A stretch of 64,000 nucleotides of DNA. It comes from Henricia sp. BOLD:AAB3569. Taxonomy: Eukaryota > Echinodermata > Asteroidea > Spinulosida > Echinasteridae. The stretch is from NCBI GenBank assembly GCA_037783545.1, contig JBBELK010000809.1, positions 186,001-250,000 of the forward strand, read 5' to 3'. Below the pieces are notes generated by a model, which did not search any database, was not told the DNA's origin, and saw only the letters and a program-made list of their open reading frames with translations. The position numbers and the translations under genes are program-made. Shown here piece by piece: positions 34,643 through 44,738 of the stretch; the first letter of the stretch is position 1; each line of letters begins with the position of its first letter.

Positions 34643-36963
34643 ATGTTGTGTTTTAGGTTTGTAGTGACTCGCAATGATGAACAAGACCTCAAACGCACCA
34701 AAAAAACGGTAATTACTGTCCCCGATTAAGATAATGATGAAGATACTCAAATCTCCCCTCCAAAACAAAAGATATCAAATATTCCTCAAAGTGATTCGAA
34801 AAGTCGAATTGATAAACAATACTTCAAACGCTCCCGAAAACCAGTAATTAATGAAGAAGATATTGATGAGTCCCCTCCAAAAAGAAAGAAATCCAATATT
34901 CCTCAAAGTGGTTCGAAAAGTCGCAATGATAAACAAGACCTCAAACGCACCAAAAAACCGGTAATTACTGTCCCCGATTCAGATAATGATGAAGATATTC
35001 AAATCTCCCCTCCAAAACAAAAGATATCAAATATTCCTCAAAGTGATTCGAAAAGTCGAATTGATAAACAATACTTCAAACGCTCCCGAAAACCAGTAAT
35101 TAATGAAGAAGATATTGATGAGTCCCCTCCAAAAAGAAAGAAATCCAATATTCCTCAAAGTGGTTCGAAAAGTCGAAATGATAGACAAGACTTCAATACG
35201 GCAAATCAACTGATCCAAATACCAAGGGGCATTAAAAACGATGGAGTATCGTGTTGGTGGATCGCAACCGTTCAAGCTGTGAAGCCTTTCATTGGTCTAG
35301 CTAAATTCAGTTTGGCAAAATTTCAAGCAAGCGATGTGTTTCTATGGCGACACTTGATAGAATTATTTCAAAAATTATCAGTGCAGACATCCCAACCATT
35401 ACCTTTCCGTACCGTCCAACCTTTGATCAAAGAATCTGCCATTCAAATGAATAGCAGCTGCAACCAGCAACAGGACGCTGTAGAATTTTATTTGCAGCTC
35501 ATGGTACCATTTTTTGTTGATTCTTGTTTAACCAATGAAATTGAGATTGCAAAAAGCGTTATGTGTCTCAAGTGCAACGACAAGACAGTTGTTGAAAATT
35601 CAACATCCGGTATATTACATGTTCCTGTTCAAAATGTGAACCTTGGCAATTGTCTGCAAAAATGCTTTGATGACGAAATTGTAAAGGGGCTTAAATGCGA
35701 TGTGTGTGGGCACATACATCTGTACAAAAATGATTGTCTCTCGTATTGTAAACTGCCCTACTTTATTAGTAGTGCAATTGTTACGGTTCCGTAATGTTGG
35801 AGGGCAACAGGTGAAAATCATAGCTGACGTTACCCCAAGTGATCTATTAGATTTGTCAAATTTCCGCCTGGAGAATACTCCTGCACTTTACCGATTGCGG
35901 TCGATCATCGTCCATGAAGGCAGATCTTCGAAATGTGGACATTACGAAACTTTTATCAGGGATCGATTAGATAACAAAATTCTAGAGTTCGACGATGGCA
36001 ATGTTAAAGAAACTCTTGTTCGTTTCATGAGTCGAGTTTCCGCAACGGGATATTTGTTTTTTTATGAAAAAATTGAGTCGACAGAGGACAATTTGTCGCT
36101 GTTATATGCATCGTTGATTTTAGACAACCGGTTTACAGTGAGTAAAACGGAGGAGGAATTTGTCTAACTTATGTGGGCCCCAATTGATGACAAAAACTTA
36201 CACAGCGTTGCCGTGCGTGACGAGAAAACTAACGATTTTCTATCCTTCCACCAATTGGCCATGATCAATAACAACCCTAAACCGGCTATGCTGAAGCGTT
36301 TGAGACACATCTATCAAAACTATAGTCCTGGTTGGCTAAGCGAAACTATCGTTGATTTTTATCTCAGTCAACTCTGCGAAATTGTAAATGCAGATGCCGA
36401 TCAAAGGAAATTATGGACCATACAGTGTCATGAAACGTTGAGGATCATTAATAAGCAGCCAACACCTCAAACGTTTCGATCAGTTTCTAAATCATTTATT
36501 GACGGTGATAGTTTTTGCGATATCGTGTTCTTCCCAATCATGCAAGACAAACACTTTACTCTGTATGTTTTAGACAACATCCGGAACCAATTTAAGTGCT
36601 ATGACTCGCTCAGCTGTAGTTCAGATACACGGCAGAAAATGGTTTATCATGGACGCGCTTTCTTGGAGTTTTTCCGGAACGGCAGAAAGAACAGAAGTTG
36701 GACTCAAATTCCGAGTGTTTTACAAGATGAGCATATTTTGTTTAATCAAGGAGGCAGTATGTACTTAACAAACAGATTCGGCGAGTTGCGGAGTATTCTG
36801 TTGCTTGTATGCTGAAGAAATCGGCTTCAAAACTAAACAAATCAGAGACGACAATGCTAACAAACTTCGGATCTATATCACTCTCCAGGTTTTAAAGCGA
36901 TCACACATCGTAGATCCAGAGCTACACAGATTGTTCCTATACAGGGTGTATCAGAAAAAATGA
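34643..36963 (+). pseudogene. Double cysteine protease: USP-like plus Ulp1-like domains (broken)
   Basis: A ubiquitin-specific-protease-like (C19) domain and an Ulp1/SENP-like (C48) domain lie one after the other on one strand. Such domains cut ubiquitin or ubiquitin-like modifiers from proteins. From ATG 34643 come two copies of an 84-residue lysine- and SPPK-rich repeat. The USP domain then has a Cys box (NDGVSCWW, about 35236-35260), QQDAVEF (about 35466), a CxxC pair, QLLRF (about 35780) and a His box (KCGHYETFIRD, about 35931). The Ulp1 domain has WLSETIVDFYL, KHFTLYVLDN with its His, an Asp in YDSL, and SCGVFCC with the Cys at 36787-36789. It ends at TGA 36961-36963. Defects: TAA at 34727-34729, a frameshift near 35710-35740, TAA at 36165-36167 and a frameshift near 36765. 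It is intronless, so a transposon-borne gene is likely. Host family unknown. Confidence 0.65.
34670..35173 (+). repeat. In-frame 252-bp tandem repeat, two units
   Basis: The start at 34673 recurs at 34925. Each 84-codon unit consists of two related halves (45 and 39 residues) beginning KSRND or KSRID and ending NIPQS. The unit keeps the frame of the USP domain that follows. The first unit carries a TAA where the second has TCA. Confidence 0.85.
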
Positions 36964-37167
36964 TACTCTTGGAAAAATCATCATAAAATTAACATAGATT
37001 TAATATAGTTCTGTAAATGCGGGCGTAAACCTTGATAGAGGGGGTCATTCTGCTTCGAATGATACCAGTATCTTGGTTTACGCTTCACGCTACAGTGAGC
37101 ACGGATGCTTTGAATTTTTTAGAATTCAAGTCTTTTGCGCACGGGAATGCAAGGGTTAAAATTGGAT
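36964..37167. other. Short unassigned stretch
   Basis: It lies between the protease pseudogene and the next transposon. It begins with GGGTGTATCAGAAAAAATGA, which overlaps the protease stop and resembles a transposon terminus, but I found no partner. Confidence 0.3.
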
Positions 37168-39016
37168 TCGTCACATTGAATTAAAAGTTTAGACAGGGTT
37201 TCACCAGTGTGCCAAGGCATTTGTTGAATAATTAACCCTATCACCCCCTACCCTCGGCACAAAATGATCCTTTTTATGAGTGGATCGTAACCAAAGGGTT
37301 AACACATGCAATTTAAGTGGCCGTGAACAAGTGAATCAAGCTAACAAGCATCATTCAGTGGGTGTGTCATTTAATTATTCCATAATCACATCATGTCTTA
37401 CTTGTCAGTTTATTCCTTTCATCACACAGCCAATGGTCACAAATGCGTTGTGTTATGCATGTAAATTACAATTCATGGACATAAAAGCGGTGACCACCTG
37501 TGCATTGGCCCCACTTTTTGCCTTGTAACTGCGTGGTGTAAAATGGTCAGACCACAGTTCACAGCTCAGCAGAGGTCTTTTCTGGTAACGGAGTACCTCC
37601 AAACGAAAAGTGTTCACACTGTCCTTCAGCGGTTCCAACAACAATTTCCAAATGTAAGGGTTCCGAGTCGTGTCACTGTCTTCAGGAATGTCAAGTACCG
37701 TGCCTCTTGCACCAGCCACAATCTCAACAAAGGGAGGTCAGGCCGACGCAAGACCCAACGTACACCAGTCAACATCGAAGCAGTCAGGACCCTCCTCGAA
37801 GACCAACACGCTGGAGAAAGGAGGGCGCAAACCGTCAGCTGCCGACGGAATGGTCTTGGCCTGTCGTCATCCACCTTCAATCGTATCACACGTCTTGACC
37901 TGCGGTTCCACCCATACCAAATGATTACTAGGCATCAACTTCTTCCCGGTGACATGCAACGACGTTTGCAGTTCTGCCGATGGTTGCTTGGACAGCGACA
38001 ACTGCCATAATGTAAGGGAATATCGTCCCAGAAGAGACTAGCCGCTTGATTTTGCATATGAGCGTAATGAAGACAGGCACAAAGTGACGGTTTGGATTGG
38101 CCTGGTTGGCAATGGAGCGATCGTCAGTCCATTCTTCTTTCGCCACAACCTTAATGGTGAGGACTACCTGCAAATGCTCAATGATCGTGTGGTCCCCGCT
38201 ATCAACCAGATGCGCAGATTTCGGCCACCAAGGCATGCCGTCCAATTTCTCCGGGCCTGGTGGGCACAGGATGGCGCGCCACCCGATAGGAGGAGGATCG
38301 TAACAGAGCGACTAACAGAACTGCTCGGAGACAGAGTTGTGGCATTGAACAGGCCAGTGCAATGGCCCCCACGGTCTACCGACCTTACACCACTTGACTT
38401 CTTCTTGTGGGGCCATCTGAAATCCAAAGTGTATGTCACCCCACCTGCCAATCTGGATGATCTTGAGAGAAGGATCACAGCCGAGGTCGATGTCTTGCGG
38501 GAAGATAGAGCAGTGATACGGCGCGCTGTTGGAGATATGTTGCGAAGGGCACAAGTCTGCATTGAAAGAAACGGGGCCCACGTGGAGGACTAAGGACATT
38601 TCAACTCTTGATGTGAATTCATCATGAGAGCGAACTTTGTATGGATAATTCTCGAACATCAAAATGACAGGGACTGTCTTCCATTCAGTTTACGTATTTA
38701 TTTTACATGTACGTGTACACGTATTTTGTATTTAAAAAAACAGTCAAGACAATCTGGTTTTTCTTTCTTTCTCGGTCACTTCCACGGACAGCCTTTGCAA
38801 AATCTGTATCGCCAGGGTGGCAACATGACACACATGCACACGCAACTGAATCTTCAAGGAAGCCGATTCAGTTACGTTTGTTAACCCTTTGGTTACGATC
38901 CACTCATAAAAGAGATCATTTTGTGCCGAGGGTAGGGGGTGATAGGGTTAATTATTCAAAAAACGCCTTGGCACACTGGTTAAACCCTGTCTAAACTTTT
39001 AATTCAATGTGACGAA
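37168..39016. mobile_element. Mariner-like element with long TIRs
   Basis: The inverted ends begin ATTCGTCACATTGAATTAAA and run about 135 bp (37168-37302 and 38882-39016). The element encloses a transposase pseudogene on the plus strand. A possible ATTG duplication flanks it; this is uncertain. Confidence 0.75.
37543..38593 (+). pseudogene. Mariner-superfamily transposase, D-41-D type (internally deleted)
   Basis: The first open part, from ATG 37543, has an N-terminal helix-turn-helix (AQQRSFLVTEYLQTKSVHTV, resembling DUF4817). It ends at the stop after LGQRQLP (38008-38010). The second part (38084-38593) begins TVWIGLVGNG and carries QDGAPP and WPPRSTDLTPLDFFLWG. I count 41 residues between the two catalytic aspartates. 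The segment between the parts, which should contain the first catalytic Asp (an F-S-D-E-type box), is deleted or scrambled at 38010-38083, so the enzyme cannot work. Both TIRs survive, so the copy could still be moved by an intact relative. Confidence 0.8.
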
Positions 39017-39147
39017 TAATTGCGACATTGCAAATAATTGCAAAGATATCTGTGGTATGCCATGTCCCTTGTGTGCCATCATAAAACCCTCTGCAGCTAT
39101 TTACATAAAACGGTACCGCCCCCAATGCTGAACTTCCGGGAGAGATT

Positions 39148-39258
39148 CCCAAGACTACTCTAGTGAGCAAAGGGCTGGCCAGTTAGTGCTGCAAGAGGGC
39201 GCACTACTGGGAATGGCCAACGCGTACACAAACCAATATCGACTAGAGTAGTCTTGGG
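39148..39258. repeat. 111-bp foldback
   Basis: The ends CCCAAGACTACTCTAGT and ACTAGAGTAGTCTTGGG are perfect complements. It is probably a small MITE next to the gypsy 5' end. Confidence 0.65.
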
Positions 39259-39270
39259 CCAAGACTATGA

Positions 39271-40266
39271 TGTTAGCAGTCAGTGACTTCAACCGCGTGC
39301 GCGTGCCGCGTATTTCGTAGTAGAGCGCGCGCGTTTAATCCAATTTTCGGGTGGCCAAAATCTATAAAAGGCGAGCACGAACATAGTTCGAGGCTCTGTT
39401 CGCCTCCAGAACAGGCCCTGTGGGAAGAAGTAACCTGATGTGATGTCTGGCTGAAGAAACAAGTACTGGGATTGACGGGATGACTAGCTGAGCTGGCTGT
39501 GTACGTACGTGTACTGGCTTGCTATACTTACTACCGGCTGGGGGATACTACTGTGTACGTACTACTACTACTGTGTAATGTGGCTGGCTGCCCGATCCCC
39601 TATGCGTTAATGCAGTGCATGTAAATGCATTGAACTGCGCGCATGCATTGAATACATAGACTGGTTACATGTCCCGTTGAATGTCTACGAGCATTGAACA
39701 ATAGGTGGCGCTCGCGTGTTGAAGACGCTCACTGTACTGACACAGCAATTATTATTGAAATAAAAGGTCATTAAACAATATATTTGAAGTTCAGATAAAT
39801 AAACCAACCCTCTCCCTCGACATGGTATAACTTGTTTCCGGGTCCCCATTTATTTAAAGTTGCCTTATAAATTATAGAAAGTCCCTGCTCTCGCGTATTG
39901 TTATTTTGAAATAAGACTTTAGAGGCCACAGACGCTATCATATAGGGCCAATAGTCTCCTGAAAATAGATGTCTTTCCTGGCGTTATTGATGACTCGTCT
40001 GCTCCCGGAGCTACCCGTGGAAGGCCTTAACCGCTACCACTTGATGTTACTATAACTACAACCTGGGGTACAGGACTGGCTGATCGACATTGCTGGTGGT
40101 GACTTGAGTCGCTGGGAAATCACAGAGTCCATATCTGGTCGACTTCTACCGATGCAGACGGGTATTCCCTCTAGGGATCGTCACGCACTTTTAATAGAGC
40201 GAGTCCCTGGGTGACTTACACCCGTCACATATTTTTAGCGGGATCACTGAGGTGGTTTGCGTTACA
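39271..40266 (+). repeat. Probable 5' LTR of a gypsy retrotransposon
   Basis: The segment upstream of the primer site ends GTTACA (40261-40266) and could begin TGTTAG at 39271. It contains a TATA box TATAAAAG (39363-39370) and an AATAAA near 39769, as expected of an LTR promoter and polyadenylation signal. The 3' LTR is absent, so the left border is a guess. Confidence 0.5.
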
Positions 40267-40269
40267 TTT

Positions 40270-40287
40270 TGGTGGCAGCGGTGGGAT
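40270..40287 (+). promoter_or_regulatory. Primer-binding site for tRNA-Leu
   Basis: TGGTGGCAGCGGTGGGAT is complementary to the 3' end (with CCA) of animal tRNA-Leu and lies 3 nt after the LTR end. The same 18-mer occurs on the minus strand at 54900-54917 and 56421-56438 in a second gypsy lineage. Confidence 0.85.
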
Positions 40288-40411
40288 CTCGGAAAATTGA
40301 TGGGATCTCGGAAAGCTGAACAAATCTTAAAAGCTAGAGTATATGTGATCTTGAACGCTGAAGAATTTCTGACTGGTGGATTTCTGAAGATTAAAGTACG
40401 CTACTGACGAA

Positions 40412-41681
40412 ATGATGATGGAGAGCCCAGACCCTGAGATCCAAATCGGACCCATTCCAAGTGCAGCGGCTGAACCAGATGAGTTTGCGAGTACAAGTAC
40501 TGAACATGACGGATCTGTGATGGATGAATCCCCGACGAGAGCAGGAGGCGACAATTCAACGCCGATGTTAATTAATTTAGATCCGGAGCGAGAGGAACTT
40601 GTAAAGATGAGACAGGAGAACGATAATTTAAGACGGAAACTTGAGGCGTTGAAGAAACCCGAAATTCCTTCCCCTATTTTGAAGCCCCGAGACATCTGTG
40701 AAGACCGAGGAGCAATGAGACAGAGTTATAGCCCATTTGCGCAGTTAGAGAAGCCAAGGGTGAGACCAGCCACATTTGATGGTACAAGTTCGTGGACTGA
40801 TTACAGGGTTCAGTTCGAACTCCTGGCAGAGCTGAATGGCTGGGGAGTGTCAGCGAAGGCGATCTACCTGGCAGCGAGTTTGCGTGGAGCTGCGCAATCT
40901 GTGTTAGGTGACTTAGATGAGATGAGAAGACGGAACTATGGCTCGCTCACCGCGGCTTTGGGCCAGAGGTTTGGCCCTGAGAATCAGACCGAATTATTTC
41001 GAGTCCAGTTAAAAAATAGACCGAGAAGACGAGACGAAACACTACCGGAATTGGCTCAGGCAATAAGGCGATTGACGAGATTGGCGTACCCCACTGCGAA
41101 TTATGAATTGCAAGAGACCCCATTCAAAGAGCATTTTATTGATGGATTGGGAGACGCGGACATACGATGGCGTGTGTTTCAGTCGAGACCCAGAAATCTT
41201 GAAGAAGCAGTGCGAGTAGCGGTAGAACTGGAGGCTTTTCAGATGGCCGATAAGCAGAGGGCGTGGTCAAGAAAACCGATAGCTAGGATGGTTAACGCAG
41301 ATGAAAAAAGAAAACAACGGAAACTACTTGTAAGGTTTCAACGCCGGACAGATGGCGACGTTTGCGGCTAATATTGAGAAAGCACTGACGGACGGTTTCA
41401 GATGTCTGCACAAACAGTTGACTGATGACGGCAACCGAAGAAATGTTACAAGCACCCACAGGCAATCGGCGTACGATGTGCCAAGACGTATATGGGAGGG
41501 TCAGCGACAGGAGAGTCGTCCTCCGATGGAATGTTGGAACTGCAACAAAACTGGACATATGATAAGAAACTGTCCGAGGCCAGACAAACAACGATTTCAA
41601 CAGGGAAACGGGCAACAGTCGGACAACAACCGGGCCCGTGTTCGGCTGGGCAGTCAGGGTCCAATTGCAGCAAGGCATTAG
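40412..41681 (+). pseudogene. Gypsy gag (frameshifted)
   Basis: Gag forms the particle that packages the element's RNA. The first frame, from ATG 40412 to the stop at 41369-41371, has a short coiled-coil-like stretch (EELVKMRQENDNLRRKLEAL) and a retrotransposon gag core (RPATFDGTSSWTDYRVQFEL, then LRGAAQSVL and TLPELAQAIRRL). A frameshift near 41352 moves the reading to 41352-41681, which holds one zinc knuckle CWNCNKTGHMIRNC (CX2CX4HX4C). The two parts would make about 420 residues, normal for gypsy. A one-base slip at this site could be decay or the usual programmed shift; other shifts in the element favour decay. Confidence 0.8.
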
Positions 41682-42256
41682 GTGCCCAACCATTATTGAC
41701 GGGTACTGAGGGAATATACATAGATGGGTTTTTAGAAGACATGAGAGTGACGTTTCTCGTTGACACTGGGGCAAACATTTCCATAGTGAGGCCCGATGTT
41801 TACTACAGAATACCGCCAGAGTTGCGACCACCACTGGTTGACGAGAAAATTAAGATGACGGTGGCTAATGGGAAATCACTCGCGTTCATTGGACGTGGGA
41901 GTTTTAAGATTACGATTTACGGAGATGAAGTCGTGGAGGTGTACCACCGAGTATGGGTAGCAGACATTGAGCTGGAAGGTATCCTGGGGTATGATTTTCT
42001 GCGACAATATACTAGCTACCTTGATGTTCGAAGAGGAGAGATAACATTTCCAGATGACGCGGCCCGTTTTACAACTGAAGGAAGTGGAACACCAACGTGT
42101 TGCCGCGTGATTGCAGAAACGAGTGTGTATATTCCACCAATAAGTGAGATGATACTACCAGGGCGAGTAATGAATGGAGGTAACATGAGTCTAGCAGTGA
42201 TGAAACCGACTGAGAACTTTGCCAAGCATCACGATGACGTAATGGTAGCCAAATGA
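41640..42256 (+). pseudogene. Gypsy protease domain
   Basis: This aspartic protease processes the polyprotein. The active-site box is FLVDTGANISIV (about 41753-41790), followed by a flap-like region and ILGYDFLRQY, the second conserved box (I-L-G-x-D). The frame stops at TGA 42254-42256, just before the RT frame opens at 42266, so a stop separates protease from RT. Confidence 0.8.
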
Positions 42257-42265
42257 CTAGTAGAT

Positions 42266-43900
42266 GTGAGACGAAATGAGGTTCCGATACGCCTTTTTAA
42301 CATAAGTGATGCGCCGGTGAAAATATACAAAGGAACGCACGTCGCGGAGTGTGAGCCAGTTGAAGAAGTAGTGCCCGACCAAGACGAGACGTTGCGCACG
42401 GCAGTCGTACAAACCCAGGCAGATGTTTCGCTTGGAAAGGAAAAGTTCTCGAGGGATGATTTGCCAGAATATCTGAAGAATCTCTATCGAGAAAGCAGCG
42501 CACACCTTAATGCTGAAGAAAGTGATAAGTTACTGACGCTTTTGATGCGACATCAGGACGTTTTTGCGTCCTCCCAAGACGACTTAGGGAAAACATCCGT
42601 CTACCAGCATCGAATTGATACAGGTGGAGCAAAACCGATAAAACAACAAGCGAGGAGACTACCAATACACCAGAAGAAAGAAGCCGACACTGAAGTGAAT
42701 AAAATGTTGATGAGAGACGTCATCAAACCGTCGTGTAGCCCGTGGGCTTCGCCAATAGTACTGGTAAAGAAGAAAGACGGAACAATCCGATTTTGTTTCG
42801 ACTACCGGAAGTTAAATGCGGTTACGGTCAAAGACTCATATCCTTTGCCGCGAATTGACGATTCACTTGATCCGTTGTCAGGCTCCGTGTGGTTCTCCAC
42901 CCTAGATCTACAAAGTGGTTACTGGCAGGTTGAGATGGCAGAGGAAGATCGAGAGAAAACCGCATTTGTGACCGGCACTGGAGTCGGATTTTACCAATTC
43001 AAGGTGATGCCTTTCGGGCTCTGCAACGCCCCAGCAACATTTGAAAGGCTTATGGAAAGAGTTTTATTCGGACTACAATGGCAGACCTGTCTGTTGTACC
43101 TCGACGACATCGTTTCGTTTGGTAAAACGTTCAAAGAAGCACTGGAGAGGTTGGAAGAAGTACTAATTAGGCTGAAGACAGCAGGACTAAAGCTGAGTCA
43201 CAAGAAGTTCCACTTGTTTCAGCAGAGTGTTTCATTTCTGGGACATGAAGTTTCGAGTAGAGGAGTGGCAACTGACCAGCCGAAAATAGACGCCGTACGA
43301 CAATGGCCGACGCCGAGAAATACAACCGAAGTGAGGAGTTTTCTTGGCTTGTGTTCCTACTACAGGCGTTTTGTTAGAGGATTTGCCGAGATTGCTAGGC
43401 CACTGCATCGACTGACAGAAAAGCAGCGGGATTTCATGTGGACTGATGAGTGTGAGATGGCCTTCAACCGTTTAAAGATGGCGCTGACGTCAACGCCCAT
43501 TTTGGCATATCCAACGAGTGACGGTAGCTTTGTATTGGACACCGACGCAAGTAACTCTGGCCTTGGAGCCGTACTATCGCAGATGCAAGGAGGCACTGAG
43601 AAAGTTATTGCGTATTTCAGTAGGACACTGACGAAGGCCGAACGCCGATATTGTGTCACAAGAAAAGAACTTCTGGCAATGGTTACTGCAACAAAGCACT
43701 TCGATCACTACCTGTACGGTAGTAAATTTCTGACACGAACCGACCACGGAGCACTGAGGTGGCTAATGAATTTCAAAAGTCCCGAAGGTCAGACGGCTAG
43801 ATGGTTAGAAGTCTTGAGCACCTATACATTTGACATACAGCACCGGCCCGGGAGGCAACATGGTATTCAACGCCGATGGCTTATCTCGCCGCCCGTGTGA
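42266..43900 (+). pseudogene. Gypsy reverse transcriptase and RNase H
   Basis: This is an open frame of 544 codons. RT boxes in order: WASPIVLVKKKDGTIRFCFD, YPLPRIDD, FSTLDLQSGYWQ (first catalytic Asp), MPFGLCNAPATF and LLYLDD (catalytic Asp pair, about 43095-43110). FLGLCSYYRRF (connection) follows, then RNase H with VLDTDASNSGLG, RKELLAMV and TDHGALRWL. The frame breaks after HRPGRQHG; the expected N-A-D-x-L-S-R tail is read one base over (43830-43960). All catalytic residues are present in the intact part, so decay here is slight. Confidence 0.9.
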
Positions 43901-44201
43901 TGAGTGTCAACAGTGTAGTAGCATCGAGCGCAACGAGGTGCGGGGACAAACCACTGCCGACGATAAAGGACCCAAAGTGGCGGATGAAGGTGAAGACTCA
44001 GAGGCAGAAGAAAGCACGTCGTAGAAGGTACACTGCGCCGTAGTAATTACTGATGGTGATAAAGAAATTCCCGATGAGCGAAATGGAGACGATGTTGAAG
44101 CTGATGACCTGAGAGACGGTAAAGACAGTACACGAGATAAGTTCACAGACGGCACGAGGCCAAGGAGTGGCCTGAGTTTTGATGACGAAAGAAAGTTTGA
44201 A

Positions 44202-44560
44202 GACGAGGGCGGAGATTGCCCTGAAGACGTGTCCGGAGATGGCGAGTGTGAAGCCACTGGGAACATTGATGAGGGCGGGAAAAACTCTGAAGAAGAGTTG
44301 AAGAATCATGTGAGACTGGAGGAAGACAGTCAGAGATGTATTGACAGAGACGAGGGCGGAGATTGCCCTGAAGACGTGTCCGGAGATGGCGAATGTGATG
44401 CCACTGGGGACAGAGAAGAAAACGAAATTAGCCCCGAAGACGTGTTCGGAGATGGCGAGTTTGATGCCACTGGGAACATTGATGAGGGCGGGAAAAACTC
44501 TGAGAAAGAGTTGACGAATAATGTGAGACTGGAGGAAGACAGTCAGAGATGTATAGCCGT
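44202..44560 (+). repeat. Acidic in-frame repeats between RNase H and integrase
   Basis: A 147-bp (49-codon) unit starting GACGAGGGCGGAGATTGCCC at 44202 recurs at 44349, and a third partial unit follows to about 44560. The encoded stretch is rich in Asp, Glu and Gly (DGECDATG, NIDEGGKNSE). Such a spacer is unusual between RNase H and the integrase zinc finger of gypsy. Confidence 0.75.
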
Positions 44561-44738
44561 GAACTTAAGAAGTAGAAAGTGTAACTACCGACAGAGGTCA
44601 AAAAGCGAGGAAAATGCTGAAGATGATAATTCCAGTGACGAATTAGATGTAAGCTCAGCGGAAAATTCGGATGAGGCCCTGCGAAGACGGTCTGAAGAAA
44701 ACCGTGACTGAACGGCCGAAGATTTACGAGAATCACAG

